Source: Leptospira sp. WS58.C1
GTDB lineage: Bacteria; Spirochaetota; Leptospiria; Leptospirales; Leptospiraceae
Length of the DNA stretch: 64,000 nt
Assembly (NCBI RefSeq): GCF_040833995.1
Contig: NZ_CP162137.1
Location: forward strand, 2,581,001 to 2,645,000
Reading direction: 5' to 3'
Positions 1 to 10,689 of this stretch are shown here, in pieces. The notes beneath the pieces were generated by a model. The model was given only the letters and a program-made list of their open reading frames with translations, was not told where the DNA came from and made no database searches. Numbering within the stretch: the first letter of the stretch is position 1; each line of letters begins with the position of its first letter. Both the position numbers and the translations under genes were made by a program.

Positions 1-61
1 TACTTGCACAGTAGAGGAGGAATTGAGCTCCGATAAACAATATTGTCAGATATTTACTCAT
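1..61 (-). CDS. Lipoprotein, 5' end only (truncated by window edge)
   Basis: Reverse-complement reading from the ATG at 61 gives 20 codons that run off the window. They encode a lysine-containing N-terminus, a hydrophobic stretch and a lipobox-like end (LLYC followed by Ala-Ser). This is the signal peptide of a spirochaetal lipoprotein. The ATG lies four bases after the helicase stop codon, and a purine-rich GGATGAGA sequence sits just upstream, so the gene probably shares the helicase transcript. The mature protein is outside the window and its function cannot be judged. Confidence 0.6.
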   Translation of the reverse strand, partial: MSKYLTILFIGAQFLLYCAS

Positions 62-65
62 TTTC

Positions 66-2639
66 TCATCCGATTTTCAATTTTTCGAGTTCTTGCAGGA
101 AATCGCTAGTCTCCTGCTGCCTGGTTTCCTCGTTGGAAAGCCAGTCCAAAGTCTCCGGATCTATCTCCTTAAGGAAGCGAGAAGGCTCGGAGGCCAATTG
201 CTCCCCAAATTTGCGGCGATTGGCGGCACCTGTCAAGCATAAATGCCTCTTCGCCCGAGTCATCGCTACATACATTAAACGCCGCTCTTCGTCCACAGAT
301 TGGTCTTCTACAGTAGCCCTTCCGGAAGGCAAAATTCCCTCTTCTAATCCTACGACATAAACAGACTCGAATTCCAACCCTTTGGACTGGTGAATGGTGA
401 GTAACTGTACTCGATTGTCCTCCTTCTCATCCGAAGGCTCGTCTTCCATAAGCATCGCCAAACGGTTGATAAAGTCGAATAAAGTAGGCTTTTCGCCGGA
501 GTCGTTGTTCTCTTCGAAGAAAGCCAACATATTCACAAGCTCGGACATATTGTAAATACGAGCCTTTGCTACCTTCTCCTCTTTCTCTTCCAAAACGATC
601 TCTTTTTCCAGTCCCAGATCTGCGATTAACTCTCGTAAGGCGAAAAATAATCTGGGCGAAGAAGAGAACTTTTTCTTTGCCTTTTCGATCAGATTTACGA
701 AATTATAGATCTCGGAGGAGATTTTACGGTTCAGATCCGGGATAAAATCGGGGGATTCGCATACTCGGAATAATGTCTCATAGAGTGACTCCTTGTTCTG
801 AGCCGCTTTTTCATGCACAAGAGAAATGGATCCTGCACCGATCCCCCGTTTCGGATAATTAATAATTCGTAATAAAGACGCATCGTCCTTTTGGTTTGCG
901 ATAAGACGAATATAAGAGATCAAGTCTCGGACCTCTTTACGGTCGAAGAAGTTATAACCGCCTACCACCTTGTAAGGCATTTCCCTGGCTCGGAATGCTT
1001 CTTCGAAAGGTCTGGATTGGAAGTTCGTACGGAATAAGATCGCGATCTGGCTTCCCTTTCTTTTCTCTTTTATGATCTCTTCTCGGATATTTTCCGCTAC
1101 CCATTCCGCTTCGTCTTTTTCGTCCCCTCTTTCCACATACTTCACCTTGAGGGCGCCGGGTACCTTGGAAAAAAGTTCCTTGGATCTTCTGGAAAGATTA
1201 TGACGAATGAGAGAGTTTGCGGCGGAGACTATGATATCCGTGGATCTATAATTTTCCAAAAGACGGATAACGTTCGCACCTTTAAAATCGTTCTCGAATC
1301 CAAGGATCAAGCTTACATCCGAACCTCTAAATGCATAGATGGATTGATCGTCGTCCCCGACTACGCAGAGATTGTCCGATTCACCCATGAGCGCTCTTAA
1401 AAATTCGTATTGGATCGGGTTGGTATCCTGGAACTCGTCCACCATGAAGTATTGGTACTTTTTATGGTATTCGTCTCTTACTTCTTCGAACTGTCTTAGA
1501 AGTTTGGAAGGAAGAAGGATCAAATCGTCGAAGTCGATCGAGTTCTGTTCTTTTAAAGTATCTTGGTATTGTTGAAAAAGAGAAGCAGCTAAAAGATCTC
1601 CCTCATTCATAGAGGTTCTCATATCCGCCAAATAATCCGACCCTGAGTTTTTGATCCTGGAAATTTTAGAAAGGACTTCCATGATCTGAGGACGTTTCGG
1701 CTCCAACTTTTGGGCCACAAGCATGCCTGTGACAAGTCCTTCTTGGTCCGCTTGGTTCAGAAGAAGGAACGGATGTTTGTATCCCAGCTTTTCAATATGT
1801 TTTTTTAATATTCCGAGCCCGAGAGAATGGAAGGTGGAAAGTACGATCCCTTTTAATAAGTTCCTTGGAATAAGTTTGCGGACCCTTTCTCCCATTTCTT
1901 TGGCACTTTTGTTTGTGAAAGACAATGCAACGATCTTTCCCGCAGGAATATGATGATCTTGGATCATATGGGCGATCCGATTCGAGATCACTCTTGTTTT
2001 TCCGGAACCGGCACCTGCAAAAATCAAAAGCGGCCCGTGGACCGTTTGGACTGCGCGGGCTTGTTCGGGAGAAAGACTCTGAAAAATGGAAGCGGAATCC
2101 CGAGACTCTTTCGGTCTTTCTTCTCTCTTTCTTTTGGGGGCGGGAAGTTTTTCTTCGGAACTAGAATTTTCGGAGGTCGGGGATACTTCGGATGCGTCGA
2201 CATCCTTTTCCCTTGAAACTTCCTCTAAATTCGATGGAACTTCGGCCGAAATTGGAATTTCTAAGGAATCCGACTCTTCCAAAGCGGGAATTGAGACTTC
2301 GACTTGCTCTGGAGTTCCTACCGTTGACTCAGGTTCCATGAAATCATCTTCTTCATAAAAAGAAGAACCGTAGGATTCCTCTTGTATCTCTTCGTGCGGA
2401 GACGGAGCGGGAGTTTCTACCATTTGCGGACCTTCTTCTTCCATCGAAATACTTTCCGAAAAGCTGAGGAGCGGCGGCTCTTGTCCAGGCTCCTCCGACT
2501 TCTCTTCTGGAATTTCCAAATGGGAAAACAGATCTAGCTCCAGACTTTGATTCGTTTCTTCTTTCATCCGATTTATGAGGGCAAAATAATCCCTGGATCC
2601 GAAAAATCCTGATTTTCGAACCCCAGGTATAAGCGACAT
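66..2639 (-). CDS. UvrD/PcrA-like ATP-dependent DNA helicase with acidic N-terminal extension
   Basis: Superfamily 1A 3'-5' DNA helicase, expected to act in repair or replication-fork processing in the cytoplasm. The core begins near residue 185 with the Q-motif-like LSPEQARAV, followed by Walker A AGAGSGKT near 206, the DEFQDT Walker B, GDDDQSIYAFRG, and the late motifs TIHQSKGLEFE and YVAMTRAK. The C-terminus ends in a UvrD-like region. Residues about 25-180 are an unusual Glu/Ser/Pro-rich low-complexity extension absent from E. coli UvrD or B. subtilis PcrA, which start close to the Q motif. An internal Met at residue 25 is a possible alternative start but would still leave most of the extension. 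The 857-residue length is explained by this tail. Assignment to UvrD/PcrA rather than Rep is not certain. Confidence 0.9.
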   Translation of the reverse strand: MSLIPGVRKSGFFGSRDYFALINRMKEETNQSLELDLFSHLEIPEEKSEEPGQEPPLLSFSESISMEEEGPQMVETPAPSPHEEIQEESYGSSFYEEDDFMEPESTVGTPEQVEVSIPALEESDSLEIPISAEVPSNLEEVSREKDVDASEVSPTSENSSSEEKLPAPKRKREERPKESRDSASIFQSLSPEQARAVQTVHGPLLIFAGAGSGKTRVISNRIAHMIQDHHIPAGKIVALSFTNKSAKEMGERVRKLIPRNLLKGIVLSTFHSLGLGILKKHIEKLGYKHPFLLLNQADQEGLVTGMLVAQKLEPKRPQIMEVLSKISRIKNSGSDYLADMRTSMNEGDLLAASLFQQYQDTLKEQNSIDFDDLILLPSKLLRQFEEVRDEYHKKYQYFMVDEFQDTNPIQYEFLRALMGESDNLCVVGDDDQSIYAFRGSDVSLILGFENDFKGANVIRLLENYRSTDIIVSAANSLIRHNLSRRSKELFSKVPGALKVKYVERGDEKDEAEWVAENIREEIIKEKRKGSQIAILFRTNFQSRPFEEAFRAREMPYKVVGGYNFFDRKEVRDLISYIRLIANQKDDASLLRIINYPKRGIGAGSISLVHEKAAQNKESLYETLFRVCESPDFIPDLNRKISSEIYNFVNLIEKAKKKFSSSPRLFFALRELIADLGLEKEIVLEEKEEKVAKARIYNMSELVNMLAFFEENNDSGEKPTLFDFINRLAMLMEDEPSDEKEDNRVQLLTIHQSKGLEFESVYVVGLEEGILPSGRATVEDQSVDEERRLMYVAMTRAKRHLCLTGAANRRKFGEQLASEPSRFLKEIDPETLDWLSNEETRQQETSDFLQELEKLKIG

Positions 2640-2695
2640 AATCCTGATTTTTCTCTTCTTGTCAACCGTGTACAGGCAAAGGTTTGCGAATCTGA

Positions 2696-3313
2696 ATGGA
2701 TTTCAAAACACTGGAAGAAAGCTCGACTATGCAAGAATTCCTCCCAGAAAATTACCTCCCCGATTCCAATCTCTGGGAAGCAGGAAGAGAAACTTCCATA
2801 TTCAAAACCCCGATTTTCGAGTTAGTCTCCGTTCCGAAAGTTTCTCCGGACAAAACGATCTCAGGGAATTTTTTCAAAATAGAATCTAAGGATTGGGTGA
2901 ATGTGATCGCACTCACCCAGGACGAAAACGTGATCCTGATCGATCAATACAGACACGGTTTACATTCTTATTGTCTGGAAATCCCCGGTGGGATCGCGGA
3001 CAAAAACTCCCTCCTAGAATCCGCTCAGGCAGAATTGAGAGAAGAGACCGGTTTTGCCTCGGATGATTGGGAATATTTAGGAAAAATTTCCGCAAATCCG
3101 GCAATCCTGAATAACTGGTGTCATACTTATATTGCCAGAAATATTTATCCTCACCCTGGTGGACAGGATCTGGATGAAAGCGAACAAATAGAAGTGTATC
3201 AATATCCTCTAAACAAAGTCCCCGAAATTTTAGATAAGAATATCCTGCACCATGGGATGGTCGTCGCCGCATTCGGATTGTTCTTTTTAAAATACGGAGA
3301 AAAGAAGAAGTAG
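2696..3313 (+). CDS. Nudix hydrolase, ADP-ribose pyrophosphatase-like
   Basis: Nudix enzymes cleave nucleoside diphosphates linked to another moiety. The Nudix box is visible near residues 98-120: GG, then an acidic position, then REETGF, matching G-x5-E-x7-REUxEExGU. The preceding [21 protein letters not shown] resembles the ADP-ribose pyrophosphatase subgroup, which also has an N-terminal strand-rich part as here. At 205 residues it is typical in length. It is divergent from the helicase, with 56 bp between starts. The start at 2696 has no strong ribosome-binding site; a second Met at residue 12 (2729), preceded by GGAAGAAAG, is a real alternative. The substrate is inferred only from subgroup resemblance. 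Confidence 0.82.
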   Translation: MDFKTLEESSTMQEFLPENYLPDSNLWEAGRETSIFKTPIFELVSVPKVSPDKTISGNFFKIESKDWVNVIALTQDENVILIDQYRHGLHSYCLEIPGGIADKNSLLESAQAELREETGFASDDWEYLGKISANPAILNNWCHTYIARNIYPHPGGQDLDESEQIEVYQYPLNKVPEILDKNILHHGMVVAAFGLFFLKYGEKKK

Positions 3314-3322
3314 AACTATCTC

Positions 3323-4582
3323 ATGACAAAAACCGCAAGCACGAGCCCATTCGTCTCTTTACAGGTCCCTGAATTCAGGAATTTTTTGGCCGGAAAATTT
3401 TTGGTCACACTTTCATTCATTATGCAATCCACTGTGGTCTTTTGGCAGATTGACCATATCACTCACGATGCATTCTTCGTGGGTCTCATAGGATTTGCAG
3501 AGCTTGTGCCTAACGTTGCAGTTTCCCTATTTTCCGGATTGGTTGTGGACAGTATTCCAAGAAAAAAGATCATCTTCCTTTCACTCACCGGTTTGACTTT
3601 CAGTTCTTTCTTACTTTTATTATTCACTCTTCCCGGTTTCGAATGGGTTATCGAAAATTATTGGGTCTATCCGATCTATTCTGTGATCTTTTTCTCCGGG
3701 ATCTGCAGAGGGTTTTTATCCCCTAGTATCGCAGCTTTTCAAACCCAATTAGTCTCTAAGGAAATTTTTCCGAATGCTGCGACTTGGAGCGGTGTTGCTT
3801 GGCAGGGTTCCGCGGTTTTAGGTCCGATGCTTGGCGGACTTCTGACCGGATTTAACGGAGTACAAACGGCTTATCTTGCGGACTTCTGCATTATGGTTTT
3901 TTCCTTATTCCTGCTATTATTAGTTCCGTCCAAACCTGTTCCGGAAAAACAAGGAGAGAAGGAATCCATCTGGAAAAGTTTGGGAACCGGTTGGAAGTTC
4001 GTATTCGGCCACCAATTGATCTTAGGCGCGATCAGTTTGGATCTGTTTGCGGTATTATTCGGAGGAGCAGTTGCACTTATACCGACATTCTCCCGAGAAG
4101 TTTTAGGAATGGGCCCGGAATATTACGGAATATTAAGATCGGCTCCAGCGATCGGTGCGGTGCTTTGTGCGTTATTTATCGCAGTCAAACCTCCCAAAAC
4201 AAATTCCGGAATTATACTACTCAGTAGCGTATTCGGTTTCGGGATCTGTATGATCGTATTCGCGCTCTCCAAGAATTTTTATCTATCTTGCGCAGCCCTG
4301 GTCGTAAGCGGTTCCTTCGATATGGTAAGTGTTGTGATCCGACATACGATCGTTCAGATGTATACCCCGGAACATATGAGGGGAAGAGTCTCCGCGGTAA
4401 ATAATATCTTCATAGGTTCTTCTAACGAGTTGGGAGCATTCGAATCGGGAGCCGCCGCCAAAGCATTTGGCCTAGTCCCTTCCGTGGTATTAGGAGGAAC
4501 TCTTACTCTTTTAACGGTAGGGATCGTTACCGCGATCGCACCTCGTCTAAGAAAAATGGATCTAAAGGATATAACGGTTTAA
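3323..4582 (+). CDS. MFS transporter, EntS-like (MFS_3)
   Basis: A 419-residue integral membrane protein with about 12 hydrophobic segments and the layout of the EntS/MFS_3 subgroup, which exports small molecules by proton antiport. Between TM2 and TM3 is an [12 protein letters not shown] stretch corresponding to the conserved cytoplasmic MFS loop (G-x3-D-x2-RKK). A second RGRVSAVN motif in the C-terminal half is typical of this subgroup. It starts 9 bp after the Nudix stop and is followed 2 bp later by the aminopeptidase gene, so the three probably form an operon. The substrate is unknown; siderophore export is known for some relatives, but nothing nearby supports it. Confidence 0.82.
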   Translation: MTKTASTSPFVSLQVPEFRNFLAGKFLVTLSFIMQSTVVFWQIDHITHDAFFVGLIGFAELVPNVAVSLFSGLVVDSIPRKKIIFLSLTGLTFSSFLLLLFTLPGFEWVIENYWVYPIYSVIFFSGICRGFLSPSIAAFQTQLVSKEIFPNAATWSGVAWQGSAVLGPMLGGLLTGFNGVQTAYLADFCIMVFSLFLLLLVPSKPVPEKQGEKESIWKSLGTGWKFVFGHQLILGAISLDLFAVLFGGAVALIPTFSREVLGMGPEYYGILRSAPAIGAVLCALFIAVKPPKTNSGIILLSSVFGFGICMIVFALSKNFYLSCAALVVSGSFDMVSVVIRHTIVQMYTPEHMRGRVSAVNNIFIGSSNELGAFESGAAAKAFGLVPSVVLGGTLTLLTVGIVTAIAPRLRKMDLKDITV

Positions 4583-4584
4583 AT

Positions 4585-7131
4585 ATGGATAATATTCTTA
4601 CCCAACAAGAGGCAATGCTCCGCTCCGGACAGATCTCCGAAGTGGATTACACCTTAAAATTAAAACTAGAAAAAGGATCCCAAGAATACGAGGGAGAGAC
4701 CACAGTCCGATTCGTATACAACGGCGGCAAAAAAGGGAAACTCAAAGTGGATTTTATTTCCAAAAAGATCGAGATCCTTTGGCTGAACGGTAAAGAAGAA
4801 ACAAATTACGAAAAAAAAGAATCCGCACTATTCTTATCCGGAGAATTATTAGCGGAAGGTAAAAACGAACTCAAAGTAAAATACAAAAATGCCTTCGATC
4901 ATAGCGGTTCGGGCTTTCATAAATTTACGGATCCTTCCGACAAAGCGGAATACATGCATACGGACTTCGAGCCGTTCGAAGCTCATAGATTATTCCCCTC
5001 TTTCGACCAGCCGGATCTAAAAGCGACTTACGAGTTGGAGATTACCGGACCTTCGGAATGGACCTATATCCACAACACGGTCCCGAAATCGGAAGAGACC
5101 CAGGGAAATTATAAAAACATAAAGTTCCAGAAGACCAAAAAATTCTCCACGTATCTATTCTCTCTCATCGTAGGTCCTTATGCGGTTTGGGAAGATAAAG
5201 CGGGAGAGATCCCTCTTAGAATATTCTGCCGTAAGTCCCTCTCCAAATATATGGATGCGGAGAATTTGTTTGCGATCACCAAGGAAGCGTTCGGTTTTTT
5301 ACAGGAATATTTCGGGATTCCCTATCCGTACGGAAAATACGACCAGATATTCGTGCCTGAATTCAATATGGGAGCCATGGAAAATGTGGGAGCGGTCACA
5401 TTTTCCGAAAGTTATATTTTCCGCGGGCCACGGATCTACTCGGAATATCTAAATAGAGCCAACACTGTGTATCACGAAATGGTACACATGTGGTTCGGAA
5501 ACCTGGTCACAATGAAATGGTGGAACGATCTCTGGCTAAACGAAAGTTTTGCGGATTATCTTTCTTATTATTCCATGTCCAAAGGGAAAATTTTCCCGGA
5601 CGCATTAGAACATTTTTATGTAAGGGAAGAATGGGCTTATAGAGAAGACCAACTTTCCACAACCCACCCGATCGCCGGAAAAGCGGAAAATACCTTGGAA
5701 GCGATCAGCAATTTCGACGGGATCTCTTATTCCAAAGGGGCTTCCGTTCTTCGCCAATTGATGTACTACGTGGGAGAAGAAAAATTCAGGGATGCGATGC
5801 GGCTTTATTTTAAAAGACATGCCGAAAAGAACACAGTCCTAAACGATTTTCTTTCCTGCATGTCGGAAACAAGCGGCATCGATATCCGAGGTTGGAGTAA
5901 GGAATGGTTGGAAACTACAGGAGTCAACACTCTCAGTCCTGTCCGACAAAACGGTAGATTGTTTTTACACCAAGGACCTTCCGCAACAAACGGACTTTTA
6001 CGCACGCACGCACTTCAAGCAACATTATTCCGAGAAAAGAACGGAGTATTGGAAGAAGTCTGGAAAAAAAGAGTTCTCGTAAAAGGAAAAGAAACCCTAT
6101 TGGAGGAAAATTATACCGGAGAAGCGGACCTTCTACTCTTAAACACCGAAGACTTCGCCTATGCCAAAACCTATCTAAGTAAAGAATCGCTTCCAATCTT
6201 AAAAAGAAGCTTACACACTCTAAAGGATCGTTTTTCCAGAAGAGTTGTATGGGGAAGTTTATGGCAGATGGTAAGAGATGCGGAACTTTCTCCCAAGGAA
6301 TTTTTGGAATTAGCCTTGGACCAAGGACTGAAAGAACCTGACCTTTCCGTTCGAAACAGTCATATACTTACCAAAGCTTTGACGGTAATAGACAATTATA
6401 TTCCGGAGACTGAAAAGCGAACCTGGTCCGATCAACTTAATCGTATCGCCAAGCAAAAATCGCTTTTAGCCCAAAACCCGGAACAAGAACAGATCCTATG
6501 GTTTAGAATATTAGAAAATACTTCTAAATCTCCCGAACAACTCGCATACTTAAAAGAATTATTGGATCAGAAAAAAAGTATTCCAGGGATCGCAATGGAC
6601 CAAGAGAGACGTTGGGTCATTCTTTCCAGACTAAGCGCCCACGGAGATCCGGAATCTTCTAAACGGATCGAAGAAGAAGTTACTAAAGACAATACCGATC
6701 TGGGAGCAAAAAAAGCGTTCTTAGCAAAAGTCTCCTTCCCGGACCCTAAAACCAAAAAAGAATCCTGGGAAAGATTTTTGAAACCGATCGACGGAGATTC
6801 GACGGATTTTTTAAGATATGGGATGAGAGGATTCCAATGGAATCACCAAAAGGATCTGCTGGTTACTTATACGGAGGAGTATTTTAACTCGGTGATCTCC
6901 GTGTATGAAACAAGAGATCCTCATTTTGCCTCCGCATTCGGACATCTCATGTTCCCTTCTTTTGAGCCGGATCCGAATCTGTTAAAAAGGACACAAGAGT
7001 TTCTGGACCAAAATAAAAAACTACCGGAATTATTGAGAAAGGATCTCCAACAGCAGAGGGACGATATGCAAAGAACCTTGAAAGTTTTGGAAAAGTATAA
7101 GAGCCTATCGGCACTTGAAGCCCGTGACTAA
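4585..7131 (+). CDS. pepN: M1 family metallo-aminopeptidase (aminopeptidase N-like)
   Basis: Zinc aminopeptidase releasing N-terminal residues from peptides. All hallmark elements are present: the exopeptidase motif GAMEN near residue 262, the zinc site HEMVH near 297 followed by NESFADY with the third ligand Glu about 18 residues later, and the transition-state Tyr in [13 protein letters not shown] near 379. The 848-residue length and the long helical C-terminal ERAP1-like half fit family M1. No signal peptide is visible, so it is probably cytoplasmic. The ATG lies 2 bp after the stop of the MFS gene, arguing for translational coupling. The family is certain; the symbol is given by resemblance to PepN. 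Confidence 0.93.
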   Translation: MDNILTQQEAMLRSGQISEVDYTLKLKLEKGSQEYEGETTVRFVYNGGKKGKLKVDFISKKIEILWLNGKEETNYEKKESALFLSGELLAEGKNELKVKYKNAFDHSGSGFHKFTDPSDKAEYMHTDFEPFEAHRLFPSFDQPDLKATYELEITGPSEWTYIHNTVPKSEETQGNYKNIKFQKTKKFSTYLFSLIVGPYAVWEDKAGEIPLRIFCRKSLSKYMDAENLFAITKEAFGFLQEYFGIPYPYGKYDQIFVPEFNMGAMENVGAVTFSESYIFRGPRIYSEYLNRANTVYHEMVHMWFGNLVTMKWWNDLWLNESFADYLSYYSMSKGKIFPDALEHFYVREEWAYREDQLSTTHPIAGKAENTLEAISNFDGISYSKGASVLRQLMYYVGEEKFRDAMRLYFKRHAEKNTVLNDFLSCMSETSGIDIRGWSKEWLETTGVNTLSPVRQNGRLFLHQGPSATNGLLRTHALQATLFREKNGVLEEVWKKRVLVKGKETLLEENYTGEADLLLLNTEDFAYAKTYLSKESLPILKRSLHTLKDRFSRRVVWGSLWQMVRDAELSPKEFLELALDQGLKEPDLSVRNSHILTKALTVIDNYIPETEKRTWSDQLNRIAKQKSLLAQNPEQEQILWFRILENTSKSPEQLAYLKELLDQKKSIPGIAMDQERRWVILSRLSAHGDPESSKRIEEEVTKDNTDLGAKKAFLAKVSFPDPKTKKESWERFLKPIDGDSTDFLRYGMRGFQWNHQKDLLVTYTEEYFNSVISVYETRDPHFASAFGHLMFPSFEPDPNLLKRTQEFLDQNKKLPELLRKDLQQQRDDMQRTLKVLEKYKSLSALEARD

Positions 7132-7198
7132 ACACTAAGCGATAACCTAATTTTTGAAACGGTCTATAAGATCTAAACGGTCTTTCTAATTCCCTAAG

Positions 7199-7233
7199 AA
7201 AAAAGAAGAGTTAGAGGGCAGCCTCCAACTCTT
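7199..7233 (-). terminator. Intrinsic terminator of the AlkB-like gene
   Basis: A 12-bp stem with one mismatch (arms 7206-7217 and 7222-7233) closes a GCAG loop. Read on the minus strand it is followed by CTTTTTTCTT, a proper U-run. It lies 30 bp past the stop at 7263 and may also stop readthrough from the convergent aminopeptidase gene. Confidence 0.8.
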
Positions 7234-7262
7234 AACCAAAAAGATCTATATTTTAGACTGGA

Positions 7263-8384
7263 TTATGTGGTAGCAGGTTCCCTTTTTCCGGAGGAGTTTA
7301 CCGAAGTTTCTCCATGTTGTTTTTTCCATTCATCTAATTTTTTATCCATTACCTTAAACCATAAAGGTGGGAATAAAGCCAAAAGGATCATCAATTCGTA
7401 TCCGTAAGGGAGTTGCGGACTTTCTTCGAAATGACGTAAGGATTGGTATCTTCTTCCTGCGTTTGCATGATGATCGGAATGTCTTTGTAATTGGAACAAA
7501 AACGCGTTAGACAAACTAAAGTTTTGGTTCCAAGAATGGATCGGTAAAACCTTCTCGAATTTTCCGGGAGAAACTTCCTTACGAGCTAAGCCGTAATGTT
7601 CGATATAGTTCACCAACTCTAACAGAGAGAATGCGATCCAACTTTGCACAAAGAAAAATGCAGGCACCTGCCAGTTCAAATTTCCGGTGATCGCATAAAA
7701 TATCCCCGTCACCGCGGAAATAAATAAAAGAGGAATGATCATGGATGTGATCATCTCATTCTCCAAAGTCCAAACGGATTTTCCCAGCTTACCTAATCTT
7801 TTTTTCTCTAAATTCCAAGCGCTTGTCAAACTTCCAAAAACGGTTCTTGGATAAAAAGAAAAGAAGGACTCCCCTTTCCTGCTGGAAGCCGGGTCTTCAT
7901 GAGTGGAAACATTCACATGATGGCCTCGGTTATGTTCTATGAAGAAGTGCATATAACATACGGTCATAAGAATGAACTTGGAATACCATTGCTCGATCTT
8001 TGTATTCTTATGCCCCAATTCGTGTGCTACGGTGATTCCGATCCCACCTGTATTCACACCGATCGCTAAAACAAAAGCTCCCCATTCCAATGTAGAAAGA
8101 GGTTGGGTTTGGACTTCCCACAGAGCCCAAATCACCAATCCGAACTGGATCCAAGCCCAAGCATAGGTCAGGAATCTAAAATAGAATTCCTTTTGCAATT
8201 CAGGGACATCTTCTTCCTTAGGATTGCTCGCATCCGGACCGATCCAAAGGTCCATGATCGGAAGAATCCCGAAAACCACCGCCAAAGTTAAAAAATTATA
8301 GTATCCACCCAAATAATAACCTAACACGGCCAAAACCGGAATTAGGTATGCAATCAAAAAGGATAATCTTTTCCCAACACTCAT
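7263..8384 (-). CDS. alkB: AlkB-like membrane alkane/fatty-acyl hydroxylase (di-iron)
   Basis: Integral membrane non-haem di-iron monooxygenase of the alkane 1-monooxygenase family, which hydroxylates terminal carbons of alkanes using rubredoxin-supplied electrons. The histidine boxes are all visible: HELGH, EHNRGHH and LQRHSDHH, plus the AlkB-type NYIEHYGL signature. About six hydrophobic segments surround them, and 373 residues is close to the family norm. The start is supported by GGAGAGAGAGAA immediately upstream. No rubredoxin or rubredoxin reductase gene is nearby, so the electron donor must be encoded elsewhere. Long-chain alkane or fatty-acid substrates are inferred from the family. 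Confidence 0.9.
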   Translation of the reverse strand: MSVGKRLSFLIAYLIPVLAVLGYYLGGYYNFLTLAVVFGILPIMDLWIGPDASNPKEEDVPELQKEFYFRFLTYAWAWIQFGLVIWALWEVQTQPLSTLEWGAFVLAIGVNTGGIGITVAHELGHKNTKIEQWYSKFILMTVCYMHFFIEHNRGHHVNVSTHEDPASSRKGESFFSFYPRTVFGSLTSAWNLEKKRLGKLGKSVWTLENEMITSMIIPLLFISAVTGIFYAITGNLNWQVPAFFFVQSWIAFSLLELVNYIEHYGLARKEVSPGKFEKVLPIHSWNQNFSLSNAFLFQLQRHSDHHANAGRRYQSLRHFEESPQLPYGYELMILLALFPPLWFKVMDKKLDEWKKQHGETSVNSSGKREPATT

Positions 8385-8592
8385 TTCTCTCTCTCCTATC
8401 CCAGATTTTCCGGGAAAATCAATCGATTTAATTTATTTCGAACGTTTGGTATTATAACATACGCTGAATTCGAGGCAAGAAAAAAATTTCAAAACGAATA
8501 TTTTTTCTAACAATTGTTTTATAATAAGCCGGATCGGGAAATCATAAAGGAATGGTGCGGGAACTGTAGAGATACATTTGCTCTTTTCCAAC

Positions 8593-8660
8593 TCTCTGTG
8601 TGCTCCGTGTCTCTGTGCGAAACATGTTTTTGCATTTGATTCGGACAGAGTTCACGGAGG
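8593..8660. repeat. Inverted/direct repeat in the intergenic region before the EAL gene
   Basis: The 538-bp gap 8385-8922 contains TCTCTGTG twice (8593-8600 and 8610-8617) flanking CTCCGTG. An inverted counterpart, CAGAGTTCACGGAG, lies at 8646-8659. A second imperfect hairpin lies at 8724-8748 (ATGTGGG with CTCCTACAT). These look like dispersed intergenic repeat material rather than coding sequence. Nothing else is recognisable in the gap apart from the ribosome-binding site of the minus-strand AlkB-like gene. Confidence 0.45.
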
Positions 8661-8922
8661 TTCTGCCGCAACATTGTTACAGAATTTACAATAGTCTTCC
8701 CTTACAAGTGGAAGAATCTCATACATGTGGGCCTGTCGAACTCCTACATCTAAAAAATAAATTATCAACTACACACTTCGGTCTAGCCCCTTCGATTTTT
8801 ATCCTTGTTTCGGAAGGCCTCTTCAAAAGCATGGTTTATGAGAAGAAAACTTCACCTTCCTTAAGACGAAAAACTTCCCCCACGCGAAAACGTATAACGT
8901 TCCCATTCCGAGGAAACCCTTA

Positions 8923-10611
8923 ATGAGTCTTAACGGATTAAATTTCTATTCCTATCTTAGTCGTATCCGAATTCTTAAAACCTATTCCAGTAAAATTATG
9001 CTTGTGGCCTTTTTTGGGACACATGTTCCCTTAATCACACTTTTATTATTTTTCATTTTATCCACCGTACAGGATTTTCAAACCGCCCTTAAAATTTTAG
9101 GGATTGCTCTTGCGGCAACTCTTGCAGGAACTGCGGCCACTCTTCTCGCCTTACATAAACTTTTAGCTCCGGTGATGCTTACTTCAAGATCATTGAATAG
9201 ATATCTGAGTGAGAGAGAGCTCCCGAATTTACCCACAATATTCCAAGATGAAGCCGGTTCCTTGATGGCGGACACGGTTACCGCTGTGCGCAAGTTAGAC
9301 GAGCTCATCCATTATATGGCTAACTATGACGGTTTATCCGGACTACCGAATCGGGATCTATTTTTGGAAAGACTGAGTAGTTCCCTTCATGAACTTTCCA
9401 TGAGAGAGGAAATATTAAGTTTTCCTGTTCTATCTTTAGAAGCGACTCACTTAAAACAGATCCGATCCAATTTCGGTGTGCATATAGGGGACCTATATCT
9501 GAGAGCTTTAGTCCAAAAATTGGAAACGATGCTCGGCCCGGAAACCATCCTGGCAAGGACAGGAGATGGAGAGTTTTCTTTCTTTCCTTCACCTTCTTCT
9601 TCCCAAATTTTAGAAACGGATTCGGAGATCTGGGCAGGAAAGATCCAAAACAGCGTATCTTCTCCTTTGAATGTGGTAGACCATCAGATCTCTTCCGAGA
9701 TACAGATTGGAATTTCGGTTTTTCCCTATGATGGAAAATCGTCCGATCAACTTTTATGGAAATCGGAGACTGCTTTAAACCAAGCAAAACTTTCGGGGAC
9801 CACAAAGATCCAAACTTATTCTTCCGAATGGAAGGAAAGAATGAAGGAGAAATACCTACTCGAAAAAGACCTAAGACTTGCAATATCTAAAAACCAATTA
9901 TTCCTTCAGTACCAGCCCAGAATAGAAGTACAAACCGGAAAAAAGATCTCCGCAGAAGCATTACTCAGATGGAAACATCCGGAATACGGGCTCATCTCCC
10001 CTACTATCTTCATACCGATCGCGGAAGAAAGTGGGATTATAGCTGAGATGGGCGAATGGGTCCTTTCCAAATCAATGGAGGACTTAGGAAATTGGAAAAA
10101 AAGAGGAATTCCCCCGATCCGTATCTCGGTGAATTTATCCGTAAAACAATTGGAAGATAAGAATATCACGAAGAAGGTCTTAGATATCTTGGAGAAAAAC
10201 GATTTGAGTGTGGAAGATCTGGAATTGGAGATCACCGAATCGAGTTTAATCACCAATACGCAGCCAGCTTTGGAAATTTTAGGAGAGTTACATTCCTGGG
10301 GGATTTCCCTCGCCTTGGACGATTTTGGAACAGGTTACTCCAGCCTTTCTTATTTAAGTAAAATTCCGCTCAAAACACTCAAAGTGGACCAATCCTTCGT
10401 ACGCAAAATTCTAACGGATCCGAATTCTTTGGCAATATCCAAAACGATCGTTGCTTTGGGAAAAAGTTTAGGACTTCGAATCACCGCGGAAGGTGTGGAA
10501 ACCGAGGCTCAAATGCGGAAAATCAAGGATCTGGGTTGCGATGAAGCGCAGGGATATTTCTTAAGTAAACCGATCCTTTTGGAAGAATTGGAGAAGTTCG
10601 TCCAAACCTAA
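8923..10611 (+). CDS. Membrane EAL-domain c-di-GMP phosphodiesterase with degenerate GGDEF
   Basis: Predicted inner-membrane c-di-GMP phosphodiesterase. Two hydrophobic segments occupy roughly residues 23-85. A GGDEF-fold domain follows from about 135, starting YDGLSGLPNRDLF, but its active-site loop reads RTGDGEF instead of GGDEF, so cyclase activity is unlikely. The EAL domain (about 315-560) keeps the catalytic residues: EALLRW, NLSVKQL, ELEITES, DDFGTGYSS, LKVDQSF and AEGVETEAQ. The domain order is that of many hybrid proteins in which the GGDEF part only senses GTP. It stands alone, with gaps on both sides, and has no obvious sensory domain beyond the membrane region. Confidence 0.9.
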   Translation: MSLNGLNFYSYLSRIRILKTYSSKIMLVAFFGTHVPLITLLLFFILSTVQDFQTALKILGIALAATLAGTAATLLALHKLLAPVMLTSRSLNRYLSERELPNLPTIFQDEAGSLMADTVTAVRKLDELIHYMANYDGLSGLPNRDLFLERLSSSLHELSMREEILSFPVLSLEATHLKQIRSNFGVHIGDLYLRALVQKLETMLGPETILARTGDGEFSFFPSPSSSQILETDSEIWAGKIQNSVSSPLNVVDHQISSEIQIGISVFPYDGKSSDQLLWKSETALNQAKLSGTTKIQTYSSEWKERMKEKYLLEKDLRLAISKNQLFLQYQPRIEVQTGKKISAEALLRWKHPEYGLISPTIFIPIAEESGIIAEMGEWVLSKSMEDLGNWKKRGIPPIRISVNLSVKQLEDKNITKKVLDILEKNDLSVEDLELEITESSLITNTQPALEILGELHSWGISLALDDFGTGYSSLSYLSKIPLKTLKVDQSFVRKILTDPNSLAISKTIVALGKSLGLRITAEGVETEAQMRKIKDLGCDEAQGYFLSKPILLEELEKFVQT

Positions 10612-10689
10612 AACAACTTTTAACAACAGATCGACTGGTCCGCATCGATCGATCCGAATCCAAACTTTCCGGCCTTTCCCTTTATTACA

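Noticed and set aside
8600..8923. 107-residue plus-strand frame in the AlkB-EAL gap
   Set aside because: It runs through the repeat region, has no ribosome-binding site and looks unlike a protein.
9320..9883. 187-residue minus-strand frame opposite the EAL gene
   Set aside because: Shadow of a well-supported gene; no ribosome-binding site or family features.
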